Shown one piece after another: positions 36,578-48,037 of a DNA stretch of 64,000 nucleotides. The notes below the pieces were generated by a model. The model saw only the letters and a program-made list of their open reading frames with translations. It searched no databases and was not told the origin of the DNA. The position numbers and the translations under genes were made by a program. Every line of letters begins with the position of its first letter. Position 1 is the stretch's first letter. Source of the stretch: Brachypodius melanocephalos (Eukaryota; Chordata; Aves; Passeriformes; Pycnonotidae). The stretch spans positions 10,419,816 to 10,483,815 of the forward strand of contig VZSR01003807.1 in NCBI GenBank assembly GCA_013398615.1. Direction: 5' to 3'.

Positions 36578-38736
36578 CGTGTGGGCTAGGCTTGTCTGGG
36601 CATTTGGTTCACATATGTCTCATAAACAGCCCCACCCCCACCTTCCCCCCACTTTCCTGACATACTTTGCTGTTGCATCTTTTCAGTGGTAGTGACTGCT
36701 TTCTCAACTGATGGTCGACTTTTCAGCTGAGAATCAAGATCTGCTACTCAGTCTGCCTCACCGTTCAACCATGAGTAATAGCAGGAAAAAACATGCTCTT
36801 GTTTGTTTTAAAGAAACATTGTACAGGGTGTTAACAACCTTAATATATAGGCACTTAGAAGAAGAGATCCAATCCAACTTTAATAGAGCATCCCTAAAAA
36901 GGGATGGGACTTAGATCCTTGTATCATTTCCCAAGGTACTATTTTGTGTTTTGTCAGGATAAAAAAAGGAAGTGTTACAAGGAGAGAATGTTAACTCAGA
37001 TAAGGAGGAAATCCTGGGTGTTACAGCTCTGTCTTACCTCCCTGATGGAGGCAATCAGAATGTATGAGAAACACACTGAAGTAGGATTTCAAAATGCACA
37101 AGTGTAATTTAGATGCTCCAGAGTCCTAGAAGAATTCTCAGCAAAAACCCTCATTCTCTGTAGTCTGAGCCACCACTGTGGCATCCTTCCTTCTTTTTTG
37201 ACAAGAGTCCAGTCATAATGAAAGTTCTCATCTGATAGTGTGGGAGAGGAAGGCAGGAGCAGGTCTTGGCAAATGTCTGTCTTCTGTCATGAATAAATTA
37301 GTCAATTAGTAAGAGGAATTACATTGTGCTGCACCTGAGAGCAACCTGCATCTGCAAGTGCCAAAATGGATTCAGCTGTCTTTTAGACTTTGCATCCATC
37401 ACTTTTTAAAGAACTTAGCTTTCCCTGTGCAATAACGTGCAGGGGCTTTACGCTGTCATGGATTTTTTCTTTGGTAATATAAGCTGCTCTTGATGCCCAA
37501 GGGGCATGTTTTGACCTGTTTCTTTTATGGTGGAAAAAAGCAGCTAGAGGTGGTTCTGAGTTTTATAACCCTACTCCCAGGCAGACATCATCATTAGCAT
37601 ATATGGAGCTGTTTATCTAAGAAACCCTGTGCTGGCCTGGAGGGCAGAGGTTGTTTGCACTGAATAAATATCTTATTTGGGATCTCACAAAGTGTTGGTG
37701 GTAATAAAAGAGACAGTGGCTATCAACCTGGAAGATGAGTGAAATAATTTCACCTGTGTGGAAGTATGAAGAAGGTGGCTATTCCCATCTAAATGCTGCA
37801 GAAATGAAATTAAAAAGAATAAATGTTTGCAGTGCTGATGAACAAAAAGTGCAGTAGTCTGAGTGCCTCTGAGCACTTTGCCTCACTCTTTAGCTGCTGT
37901 TCACCCCTGCTCCTCAGAGGGTATCCAGGCAATAAGCATTGCCAGGCAGTGCAGAAAAGGGTTGCACAGTTGCCAGTCTTCAAAGGTGAGTGTCTAGCTG
38001 AGGGAGGGAAACACAGGCAATATTTCAATATCCTACCAGGCCCTGCTGAGCTCAGACAAGAGCACTAAAAGCTGTTCTTCACTGAGAAGCTTTTCAGGCC
38101 CTTACTTACAGGTGTCATCTTTTCTCTATGACTCTGAACACAATTGTATTTGATCTATACAGTGCAAAGATAATATGTGAAACACAAAGTACAAGCCAAT
38201 ACTGAATACAAGAACAAAGTGAAACTCAAAATTGCTTATTAGGCAATAGTTGTTTGTAACATAAGCAAACACTCCATGGTGAGCTAAAGTTTCAGGTGAG
38301 TGAATGGTCCCCCATGGACTTTTTAAGCCCTTTCCTTTTTTGCATGTTTTCTATTTATGACAGTGACTGTGCATGTATCCAAATTTCAACATTCGTTGTT
38401 TCACATTTTTGAGTGAAAATATTTTTACTGTTTCCTCATCTAAGCTGTCCAGAGCAGCTGAAAACTTCATGAACCTGTGACTCAGTGCCACAAAGGAGGG
38501 GGGAAAATTTCCATGCCACTCTTCTTGATACTAACCTGAGCGCACTCCTCTGCAGCATAGAATGGGATTAGAGATACTTCAAGGAATTTCTTCTAACAGT
38601 TTTCATTCCACTCGCATTTCTCAGCTTCACTTCAAGCTGAAGAGCTCCAGTGGGCCTGGGAGGGTCCTTAATAAAGTTTACCCTTAGGGAAAACACTCTA
38701 CTAATTAAAGTCTCTATTCACAGGATATTTACAGAG
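36578..38736. other. Unique noncoding DNA
   Basis: No gene is recognised. A GC-richer part around 37800-38070 carries overlapping 63-, 72- and 81-codon frames on both strands with no domain. A PolyC-like CCCCACCCCCACC patch lies near 36630-36650. Confidence 0.5.
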
Positions 38737-38846
38737 AAAAAATTGTATAGTACTTGTAATGGGAGAAGCTGACAGGAATTTCAGGAAAAGATGATGAATG
38801 CTGCAAATAGGTACAGGAGAAAAAAAAAAGAAAAAAATTGTATAGT
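38737..38846 (+). mobile_element. Possible small retroposed insertion with duplicated target site
   Basis: The 15 bases AAAAAATTGTATAGT occur at 38737-38751 and again at 38832-38846. The 80 bases between them end in an A-rich tail (GGAGAAAAAAAAAAG). Flanking direct repeats of this length plus a terminal A-run are the hallmark of LINE-driven retroposition of a short RNA. Avian CR1 machinery does not normally make poly-A tails or target-site duplications, so the event would be old or unusual, or the repeat could be a simple local duplication. The source of the insert is not recognised. Confidence 0.35.
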
Positions 38847-41800
38847 CTTAAATTATTATGTATTCTTGAAGAATGTTGAAAGATATCTTGAAAATATTGA
38901 AAGGTAAACAGGTTTTAGCATGCTTCAGCCCGTAAGTATGGTAATCTCTTTTTGCTAGCTAAGGCTTCCTTTGCCTTCCTGGTAATAATCCTAAGAATGA
39001 AAGCAGAGCAGCACAAAGTTCAGTCAGCTTGTTAGATTGAATAGACCTGGTCCTGAATCCTCAAATATTTCTTTCTTTCAGTCAGAAGGCCAAACACAGA
39101 TGTGGTAGATGACTCTGGAAATGTTTTTTGAGTATAGAGGTCAGTATAAGTAGCTCCAGCAGCAGACAAGCTACCAGTGACAAGGTAGGGTCTCTTGCTG
39201 TTAGTGTGTCCCATTTATCATTGGAAATTTTCCATTTTCATTCCACTTAGAAGAGATTTCCTTAGCAGGGATGGTCTGCATTACTCCTACTTGTCCTGAT
39301 AGCTTGAAACTGTGTTTCTTCTCTGGCAATGAGATGAGGGTGGTGTTGTGCAGTATAATTGCCTTTCTAAAAGGTGATGTGTGTGTGGGGAAAATTTAAA
39401 GAATAGTTCACAGGGATTTAACTGAACGGTTCCCATAGATGTTAGTTTACCCCCTGTGAGTCTGACAGGGTAGATTAAGCCGCATTGGGGAAAATAACAT
39501 TCATGCTCAGTCAATCACAAAAGATCACTGCTATTGTGTCACTCTGAGAGGAGACAGTAGGTATTAGCCATTGTGGTCACAGTTCTCTCAATCTGAAGCT
39601 TGTTAAGCCAATTTTATATTCATTGAAAGAGTGCTTGTAGTAATAAGCAACTAAGCTGATGCTCTGTGATCCTGTAGCCAGGGCTGATAGAGGTACTAAA
39701 CGAGACATCTTTAGCTTAGTGCTGTGAGAGGGGCTGTTTTTTCTTCCTGGAGTTTATTTGTTGATAAAAATAATCCAGTTTAATCAGAGCCATGTCCTGC
39801 TGTGTTCATATGGAGCACCATGGTTTGGGCTGGATCCAGCAATCCTTTCTTCCCAAGAGCTCCAGACGTCTTTCTTCAAGTTCCTGAGATGGTTAGTCCA
39901 TCTCCCTTATTTGTGGAGAGGGTGGTGGATCTCTGATTTGTTCTTCCTGTCTACCTGACTCATCCTTCCAGACTTACTTTTTTTAGTGCTTGCTGTTTCC
40001 TTCTCCTCTGCTGTCAGATACGAGAGAGTTAAATTGGTTTGAATTCACCACAGTCTCTCTTCCTAGCGAGGGAGGAGGAAAATAAATGTTCTGTTTCTTT
40101 ACTTCAGATATGTCACAGAGGTTGCAGAAAAATGCGGTAAGTGACAGCATCTTTCATGTTATGCTGTCATTTTTCTGAAATAAGAAAATTTCAAGTACTT
40201 ACGAGTTAGGAACACTGACTCATTACCAACAGAAACAAACAATTCCAAATGTCTGAATAAAACGAAAAAAAAAAAAAATCCCACAATGCAGCTGCTACTG
40301 GCAAGCAGCAGAAAATAACCTGCTGATAATCTGTGTGCAGAGCCTGACTCCCTGAAGGGCAATACAGACAGTATTCTTATGGCCAGTGTGGACTCTGTTT
40401 TTCTTCTTATTGTACAACTTAAAGAAACACATGAAAAATTGCATTATGTTGTTGTGTTACAGTTAAGTATATGTACATGCAAGAAGAAAAAAGAAGAAAA
40501 AATCTTTTAAAAAGAAGGTCAATATCAAAAGAACAGACAAAATATATGGTAAAGAAGTATAGCACTTAGAATTTATATATGTCCAGAAATTCATGAATTG
40601 TTGCCTCTCAGTAGCTTGTTATGCTGTGGCTAAATACTGCAAAACATTCCCATGTATAGTTTAGTAAGTAAATGAAAAGTCAGTTATGCTGACTTGATTT
40701 TCTTTTTTGGATAACTGGAAAGAATTAATTTTGCACTTAGAACCACTGTATCTAATATAAGAACAGATTGTTTCCATCCCAGAAGTAGTTTGAAGCCTAT
40801 AATTTATATAACCTTATCATATTTTGTGAGTGTGTGTTCTCTGAAATAGCAGTGTTCAGGTTAGGATTCCTTGTTTCTTGAGTGGACTCTGGTTGCCATT
40901 TTTCAATATTTATTGCCTGAGGGCACTAATCATAAACAATTTTCTGTGACTAGTTGATATGTGAACAGCCAAAGTTTATAACTGTGTTGCTCAGTTGTAG
41001 CTGGTCAGAAACCCAGGATATAATTTCTATTTCTGGACTGGATGACTGTGTGTGCTCTTCCAGGGTGAGTATTTGCATGGGTGAATTGAAAATCCTATTT
41101 CTATGTATACTTGAAATGCACTTCTGCATTTGTGCCAGAAAACAGGATTGCTGAGAAGGTGAATACAATAGGAAATTCATTTTAAAATGGAGTGAAGTTC
41201 TTTGCCTTGATCTAGGTCTGACATTGCAAAATGAATCTTAAGAGAACAATAATAACTATAAATGTTTACTTTTGAGTGGTGATGAACTGTTCTGAAGTAG
41301 ACACTTCTCAGTGTGTTTTTGCTGACCTTGCTTTTTCTTTTCACGGGATCAATTAGATTTCTACAGGTTTATTCTTTGCTCTTGATTTTTAAGAAATTTA
41401 AAAGCATTCTTGGCTGCATCAGTAGATATTTTCTCCTGTGTTGCTTCTGACTTCTTCTGACACTTGCTTGCACACTAGGAAGATCAGATGGATGCAGAAA
41501 ATCATAATGTACTTGCAAAAATGATGCCCTTCTTTAACTGATCTCAATGTTTTATACACTAAAGGTTTTATCTTTAGCATTTTTTGTTAACACTTCTGTG
41601 AATTTAAATTAGAGCTCTTAATAAATAGTCTCTGCTGCATTTTCCAAACCATCCTTCACTGATTTCAAAGTCAATAAATCATATCTAAAAAATCTGACAT
41701 GCTATTGCTCAAACTACTCTTTAAAGCCAAGGAAATTTTATATTGAGCCCAGGAGTAATTATTTAAATGTTGGTTAGTTAGCAGGTCATATTCTTTAGAA

Positions 41801-43670
41801 TGGCACTATTAATTTCAACAGCTCTATTGATTTCATGCCTATGCAATCTGAATTGAGAGCAAGTTCCCAAGCCAGCTGTTTTTAATTGATCCAGAAACTT
41901 GTTTTGGCAAAAAAATATAGTGAAAAATGTGGACAGTTAGTGTGCATTAACTCTTGTTTCAATGTCAATTTTTGTTTCACTCCAAAAAACCAGTCAGATA
42001 TGAGCACTCAGAGTAAGGGATAAAATGAAAATTATACTTTTGACCTAAATATTATGTTTGACATACAGCGCAAGGTGTTGAGCAGAAGGTGAACTCATAG
42101 TTCTATTGAATGCTTTTTATTTAAATATTGAGCTGGAAATCTTTGAGGAGTACACTTCTGTATGAAAACCAAAAGGCATCCTTTGTTCTCTTCAGAGTAC
42201 TTGAACTTCTTAGTTTTGAGTGCAACAAAGCAATTCAGAGCAACTGGCTTTTCCTCTGATTTTGCCCATTTTCTTTTCCACTCCCTTTTTGGATTTCATA
42301 CAAAATGGTCTGTTCCATACACCCTAGAGAGACAATAGCACTCTTGTATAAGAAATATGGACTTTTAAAAAATGTTTCACAGGAATTTGATGGAATAGTC
42401 AGGAGAGGAATCTTGAAAACCACAGGAGAATAAAGTGTTAAGCGAGCCAAAAGCCAGGTGTGTGCACCTGGCTCAGAAGACTAGGCAGCATGAAGTATAA
42501 ATTGCAATGAAAGTGAAAGATACAGCTTTTCAATGATCTTCTGAAGGCAAATCAGTCCAATGATCCATATTTTGTGAGTCATTCTGTGTTTTTCCCCCTT
42601 CCTTTTACATAAGTGCTTAGTACTGTCTGTACTTATTTCTGTGACACAGGTAAAACCCCACGAGCTGCTGGGGTTGGATTCTCTGTTTCCAGATATCTGT
42701 GAATTGGATGCTTTGAGGCTTTCTGTGTAAACTGAATCTTTCTTGGTTGTGTCTGAAAGCCTTCCAAGAAACAGGAACACTTCACAACAAAGGGAATTCT
42801 TAGCCCAATGCTGCTAATATCCTTGCTCTTATTCATGTCTTCCTCATACACCAACACAGACATGCACACTCTTCACCCTGTTGTTTTGGCTCTCTGAGTG
42901 CCTATGGCAGTGAAAAAAGGCTTAGCTTCTGACTAGATATGTTCTTTGAAATTGCATGGCTTTTTCTGTATCTGCTGCTTCTGCAGCATTCTTCCCCTCA
43001 GCTCAATCCTGCAGCACTGGAACCCTCCTACTGGAATTTAAAATAGTTGTCAATTTTCTTATTGATCATTATAACTTTATTCACTACCTCTCCTTATTTG
43101 CCATTGAACTCAATAGCATTGCATCTGTTGCCAACACTGAAATTAAAGGGCGATGAATCGGGCTTTGTACATCTCACTGATCTGTTCCTAGATCACACAA
43201 CAACTGAGCCAAACGTAGAAACACCGGAGGAAACGTCAGTCACACAGTGGAATTTGAAAGTAGGGATCAATAATTTATACCAGCGATCACTTGGGCCTTA
43301 TCTAATAACCCACTCTATACTTTTCACAATCTAATTTCATTTGGTGTTAGTGATCTTATAGTGATCTGATTAGGCCTTGAAATATTTCCTTTTTCCAAGA
43401 TATAGCACATCTCCTGTAACTCTATGTAACATATATTCAGGAAGAATTTGATTAGACTGGGCAATTACTTGTGATTCATGCCTGGTTTAAGATACTGAAG
43501 CAGGCAGGAAGGCGCCAGTACAATTTTAAGCCATCCAGGGCACCAGTTAAAGAGCATTTCTATGTCCTTGATACATGATGAACATTTTAGGTACTTTCAG
43601 AATAAACATCAGATTTGCTGATTTGAAAAACAAAACTCAAACCAGGCTTCCAAGAGCCCTTGCACGTGAG
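38847..43670. other. Unique noncoding DNA
   Basis: No gene is recognised. Open frames of 60-99 codons occur on both strands without domains. An A-run lies near 40263-40279 and a purine patch (AAGAAGAAAAAAGAAGAAAA) at about 40481-40500. A GC-rich 9-bp hairpin at 42452-42473 is listed separately. Confidence 0.5.
42452..42473. repeat. GC-rich 9-bp hairpin with a 4-base loop
   Basis: AGCCAGGTG (42452-42460), TGTG and CACCTGGCT (42465-42473) form a perfect 9-bp inverted repeat. The central CACCTG is an E-box, so it could bind a helix-loop-helix or zinc-finger factor. Nine-bp inverted repeats occur by chance in a window this long, so little weight should be given. Confidence 0.9.
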
Positions 43671-43739
43671 GGTTTTTTTTATTTTTTTGTTTTGGTTGGG
43701 TTTTTTTCTTTGTTTTCTTGTTTTTTTTTTTTTTTTTTA
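43671..43739 (+). repeat. T-rich low-complexity tract
   Basis: GGTTTTTTTT leads into a chain of T-runs broken by single G, A or C bases, ending with 18-20 consecutive T. It is simple sequence; the aromatic-rich and lysine-rich frames over it on the two strands are artefacts. Confidence 0.95.
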
Positions 43740-43914
43740 AATATTCTTGCCAGAATTTTAGTAAGAAAGAGAAACATACACAGGTTACTGTATCAGAAAG
43801 GACTACTACAAGATTATTTTGAGGGGTGAGGCTATGGATATAGCAGAAACTAATGGTGACATGGGCAGTGTTTATACAGATCACAAATTCACAGTGGTAT
43901 TTGTTACAGTATAG

Positions 43915-44066
43915 CTAAACACATATTTATATTTACATTTATAATTTACTTTATAATTTTATATTTGTATTTACATTTATGGTTATATTTATATTTATAA
44001 TTGTTTATATACATATACATATACATATACATACACATACACATATACATATACATATACATTTAT
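43915..44066. repeat. AT-rich tract ending in an (ATATAC)n microsatellite
   Basis: From about 43915 to 44004 there is an irregular run of TTTATATTTACATTTATA-like units. From 44005 to 44066 a cleaner (ATATAC)n array appears with two ATACAC variants in the middle. The tract is alternating purine-pyrimidine and probably variable in length. Confidence 0.93.
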
Positions 44067-46562
44067 ATTAGTAATTTTTTGTGTATTCTGGTGTGTATTT
44101 TTATGCATGTGTACAGTGTGCATACACCTACAGAGATATATGGTTATGACTTTTTATGCCTGTTCCTATATGACACACACACAGAAGGCAAGAGGTGGCA
44201 AGAGCCACACCAGACCAAACTGGACTAGGGCTAGAGCAGGTTCAAGCAGCAGTGTCAGCCAGCATGAACTGCTCCCAGTTTATCATCCCTGGCTATGGAA
44301 ACAGCCTCTGGTTTGAAATTAAGACCAGAGAGGGTAGAGGCTTGTACAGGCAGACATGTCCGAAAGGACAAGAACTGCTCCCAAAAGGCAATTCGGATCT
44401 CTTCAGGGTTAATATGGGCCATTCCTAAAGTTAAGGTTCAAGCCATGAGAGCCAAAATGTAAATGTTAGAGCTGGAAAGAGCCAGCACAAAATATGAAGG
44501 CAGATAGCTAGGTTTAGCCCAGAGACCAGCAGGGATGAAAAGTTCATGCCACCAGTGGTTATCCCTGGATTCGGCAGGGTCAACATACCTGGATAGGTTT
44601 ACCATCTTTTCAGTTTTATCATAGGAATCAATTTGTGTCTTGCACAAGTACAGGAATTCAACCTTGGAATGGATTTTGTGAGGAAATGTCAGCCCATACC
44701 TGCTTTACTTTTAGGCTTCTGCCCAAAGGCATAAAGCAGACAGCACAAATAAGGTGCTGGCACTAAAGTGACCCGTGATGACCCTAACCCTTCAAAATGG
44801 GATGGAGTGTCACCTTAATGAACCTTCATCTCAGACCTTTTTTCCTTGTCTTTCTCTGTATTTATTGATTAGGTTGGAGTGGAATTTGCTGTACAGAATT
44901 GTGAAGTAAACTCATCTTACATAACTATTGAAAGCAAACTTCCTCACAATGTCCTGATCAGTTTGTTTATGTCTTCTACAGCACTTTAGCACTTTGGCTT
45001 GCTCTTTTCCTGGAGCAATGCTTCATATTCAGCTTCATTAATTTTAGAGGGCCTCCAGAGTGGACTGAGACGTAGAATAAACCCTACTCCTGTTAATTTC
45101 CTGGGATGGGTAAGAAGTAATTAACTGAAATTCATGAAAGTGTATTTCTTAGTAGATTCACATATCTGTCTAAGTGTTAATTTAATTCTGATTCTACAAT
45201 TTTCATAAAGGGTCTCTGCTTTAAAAAGGTACATTTCAAAATTAGAGCTTACACTAAAATTCATTGCTGTCACACCTAAGGTGGCTCAGCATGAAGATAA
45301 AGAACCCCTGTGGTGTTTCAAAATTTCCTGACTTAATGTTCAAAGTTTAATTTTTTCTGCCTCCCACTTTTCCCATGTGAATTCAGTGAAAAAAATAATA
45401 AAAATAATTATTTATTTATTATGCCTCATCAGTCTTTCTTTTTTTGTTGTACACGAGCAGGGACTTTTTAGTATTCCTTCCAGTCATGTTTGCAGAATTC
45501 AATAAGAACTGAACACCTTGATGAAAGTGATATACTATGTTCTTATTCCACTGGTTTGGTCTCTTTCACTGAAGCAGTGTTTATAGTTTAGCTGGCATTG
45601 ATGACGTCCCTAGGAGGCAGGCAGACCTGTGTGGCCAGAGGGAATGTTATCCATCACAAATTATCTGCCATGGGTGAGCTATTTCATCCTATCAAGCTGT
45701 TTTGTCTTTTCGAAGTATTTCCAGAATTGTTCTGTCCTGACTGCAGTTATACCTGTGGAAATTCTTACTCTCAAAAATCTTTCACTTTGCCCTGGGTTTG
45801 ATCAGTCTTTGACCTTTTACTCCAAGTTTAACTCACTCAACCTGCATCAAAACCTACAAGCATTATGGAGTGGAGTTCAGATATCATTAAATGACGCCTC
45901 TTACTCTTGTCTCGGTCACTTAAGGCCTTTAATTACCCCAGAAATACATACAAAAGCAGGGTATAAAGTACACATCTTTTGCTGATATTATTAATTAAGC
46001 TTTTTCTATAAGGTAGAACCGCTTATCTATGCTTAATTAAAATGGAGCAACTAATATTGCAAAAGGACAGAATTTCCTGCGTTAGTTATCTGGTGGTTCA
46101 CAAAACCCACACAAAGATATTAACTAGATCCTACATTTTCTGAAATCAGGTCAGCAATGATCCAAAGAGAGATCCCCACATCTTCTAAATCAATGCTTCA
46201 TCTAGAGAACAGACAAGCAAACACAGAAAAGCTTTAGAGAAAAGTGTAAGGATACTTACCAACAAAACAAGTGTAAATGAGGTACAATCGACACACCCCT
46301 TTGTACTATGGTTTAGCTGCTTCTAATTGCACTAGTAAAGATTTGAGAAAGGTCTCTAATCTGTTGTGCTACAGACACACCCAAAAGCTTTGCAATTTAA
46401 ACAACCCAGAAAAATCTGTAAGTAAGCAAACATGGGGGTGGGTAAGGCGGGTTGCCTGAGGGTGAATGGTAGGTCCCGTAATGAACACTGGGTTTCCCAT
46501 TCCAGTACCCCTCCGGAGCTCACAGCCTGTTAGGTCTTTCATCCCTCACACTCCTTTAAAGT
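44067..46562. other. Unique noncoding DNA
   Basis: No gene is recognised. The part 44190-44800 is less AT-rich and carries overlapping frames of 69-77 codons with no domain; it may be an unrecognised old repeat. A short AT-palindromic patch with ATAAAAATAATTATTTATTT lies near 45400-45421. A 118-codon plus frame (45629-45985) lacks any known family. Confidence 0.45.
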
Positions 46563-46830
46563 AAAGAAGATTGAGAGGTGACTTGATTATAACTTAGATG
46601 GAGTAACTTCACAGGGAGGAAACACTGGCTGCAGAAGTGTTCTTTAATCTAGAAGACAAAGGCATTACAAGGTATAAGAGCTGGAAGACGAAATCAGACA
46701 ATTGCAAAGGAGAAATAAAATAAGCATCTTTAAACAGAGAAGGTGATTAAGCAGGAGAAAGATATATCAGGAAATTTCACAACTTTCCCATCAATTAAAG
46801 ATTTCCGCAGGATTTTCAGATGAAATGAGC
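46563..46830 (+). mobile_element. CR1/L3-like LINE, 3' end fragment
   Basis: The sequence follows the 3' region of an old CR1/L3-like family in plus orientation. GAGAGGTGACTTGATTATAA leads to ACTTCACAGGGAGGAAACAC, TTCTTTAATCTAGAAGACAA, AGGCATTACAAGG, GAGCTGGAAGACGAAATCAG, GACAATTGCAAAGGAGAAAT and AGAGAAGGTGATTAAGCAGG, ending near CCCATCAATTAAAGATTTCC. The family pattern is TTGATTATAGTCTATAAGTACCT, CTCTTTAATCTAGCAGAGAA, GGCTGGAAGCTGAAGC and GGGTGATTAACCATTGG. The copy is a 5'-truncated fragment without coding capacity. It probably belongs to the same broad, old family as the element at 4100-5650. Confidence 0.78.
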
Positions 46831-47749
46831 AACAAAATTTCAAAAGAAAATTATTTGTCTAGAAACAGATGTGGTTTTTATTGAAAGCAAAATCTTTCAT
46901 CTGCAAAATTTTTGTTTACAGGTGTTTAGATTTTCTTTCATCAGCTGCTTTATTCAGATTAAAGAAAGTCAAACAATATTGCAACTGCATTATGTATTTT
47001 ATTTATTAGTACAGAAGATGGTCTCCTGGAGTTACAAAATTAAGTCAGAAACCATGATTCAGAACAAAACTCTCAAAAAGCCATAAGCTTCCAGTATTTT
47101 GGCTAGAAACTATGAAGTTATTCATATATCTCTGTCTCAGAAAACAGAACAAAAACAAAAAAGAAAAAAACCAAATAATATTTAAAATTATATGAAAATG
47201 TTGACTACATTGGCTTGTTAAATACTTGAAAGGAAAAGAAACTTGTGTTCCAGGTTAAAAAAAAAAAAAAAGAAAAAAAAAAAAGATGATGTGTCTGAAA
47301 ATATTTGAAATTTTTTTTTGTTATTTTTATGAGATTTATCTTTTTTTTAAGAAAAAATTCCAAATAGCCCATCTTCAAATAATGAAAGAAACTCAGAATG
47401 TCTTTTAGAAAACATTTGAATTATTGTAAACTTACAAAAAGAGATAAGTCTGCTTTTCCATGTCTTTCCACTGTGGTTTAAAATTTTTGTTCTCCCCTCA
47501 AAAATAGCAGCTTTGATCCTTCTGAGGAAGTTTTCACCTTCTGAACTCTAAGACAGGCTAGATCTTAAATACCACTAATGGAGGGTTTGCAGCATTGAAT
47601 GAGCATAAATCTTGCTTGTTCTATTTTAACATTTACATTTTCCACTGGATTCCGTTCTATGGAAGAGAGTCCAGAAAAAGCCTGAAATGCTCCAATGAAC
47701 TGCGGTTATAAAAAAACCAACTGGTCCTTGTTTTGACTGCTTCAGAGGC
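46831..47749. other. AT-rich noncoding DNA with A-rich tracts
   Basis: No gene is recognised. The stretch is AT-rich with several A- or T-runs, most notably 47257-47284. Nothing else is evident before the CpG-enriched patch that begins near 47750. Confidence 0.55.
47257..47284 (+). repeat. A-rich tract
   Basis: Fifteen A are followed by a single G and twelve more A. It is simple sequence. No recognisable retroposed body precedes it. Confidence 0.97.
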
Positions 47750-48037
47750 TCAGATAAACACGAACCATCCCATGGCAGTGTCCTGCATGAAAGCGTGAAC
47801 CCGATCTGTTAGAAGGCTGCCGGCTGCGTTATTTGTCTGTGCATTGCTGGGGGAGGATGAGAAGCTGGAGGTGAAAGGAGGGAGGAAAACTGCTCTGTGG
47901 TGCCACTGCTCCCATTGTTCTCCTGCTACAACTTTATCTCTGTGCCCAAAAAAATGTCAAAAGCTTCAGGAGCAATGCCGAAGCAGAGTGGTCAGAGAGT
48001 GACAGCCGTCCTCGGTGCAGGCAGGGGCCGAGGAGGG
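47750..48037 (+). promoter_or_regulatory. Candidate alternative first exon or CpG-enriched promoter patch, unverified
   Basis: Within an AT-rich region depleted of CpG, the roughly 360 bases from 47750 to 48110 contain about 10 CpG dinucleotides (for example AAGCGTGAACCCGATC, GCTGCCGGCTGCG, GTCCTCGG). A strong-looking splice donor, AGGAGGG|GTAAGGT, has its GT at 48038-48039. Upstream in frame is an ATG at 47954 starting MSKASGAMPKQSGQRVTAVL, with a basic glycine/arginine-rich end (GAGRGRG) just before the donor. A TTATAAAAAA motif lies at about 47705. The layout fits a first exon of a gene extending to the right, but no family is recognised, and a noncoding RNA or chance is possible. Confidence 0.25.

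Noticed and set aside
36510..36692. Phenylalanine-rich 60-codon frame
   Set aside because: Generated by the TTTTC microsatellite.
43575..43884. Aromatic-rich and lysine-rich frames on the two strands
   Set aside because: They arise from the T-rich tract at 43671-43739.
44001..44228. Isoleucine/tyrosine repeat protein
   Set aside because: It is a translation of the ATATAC microsatellite.
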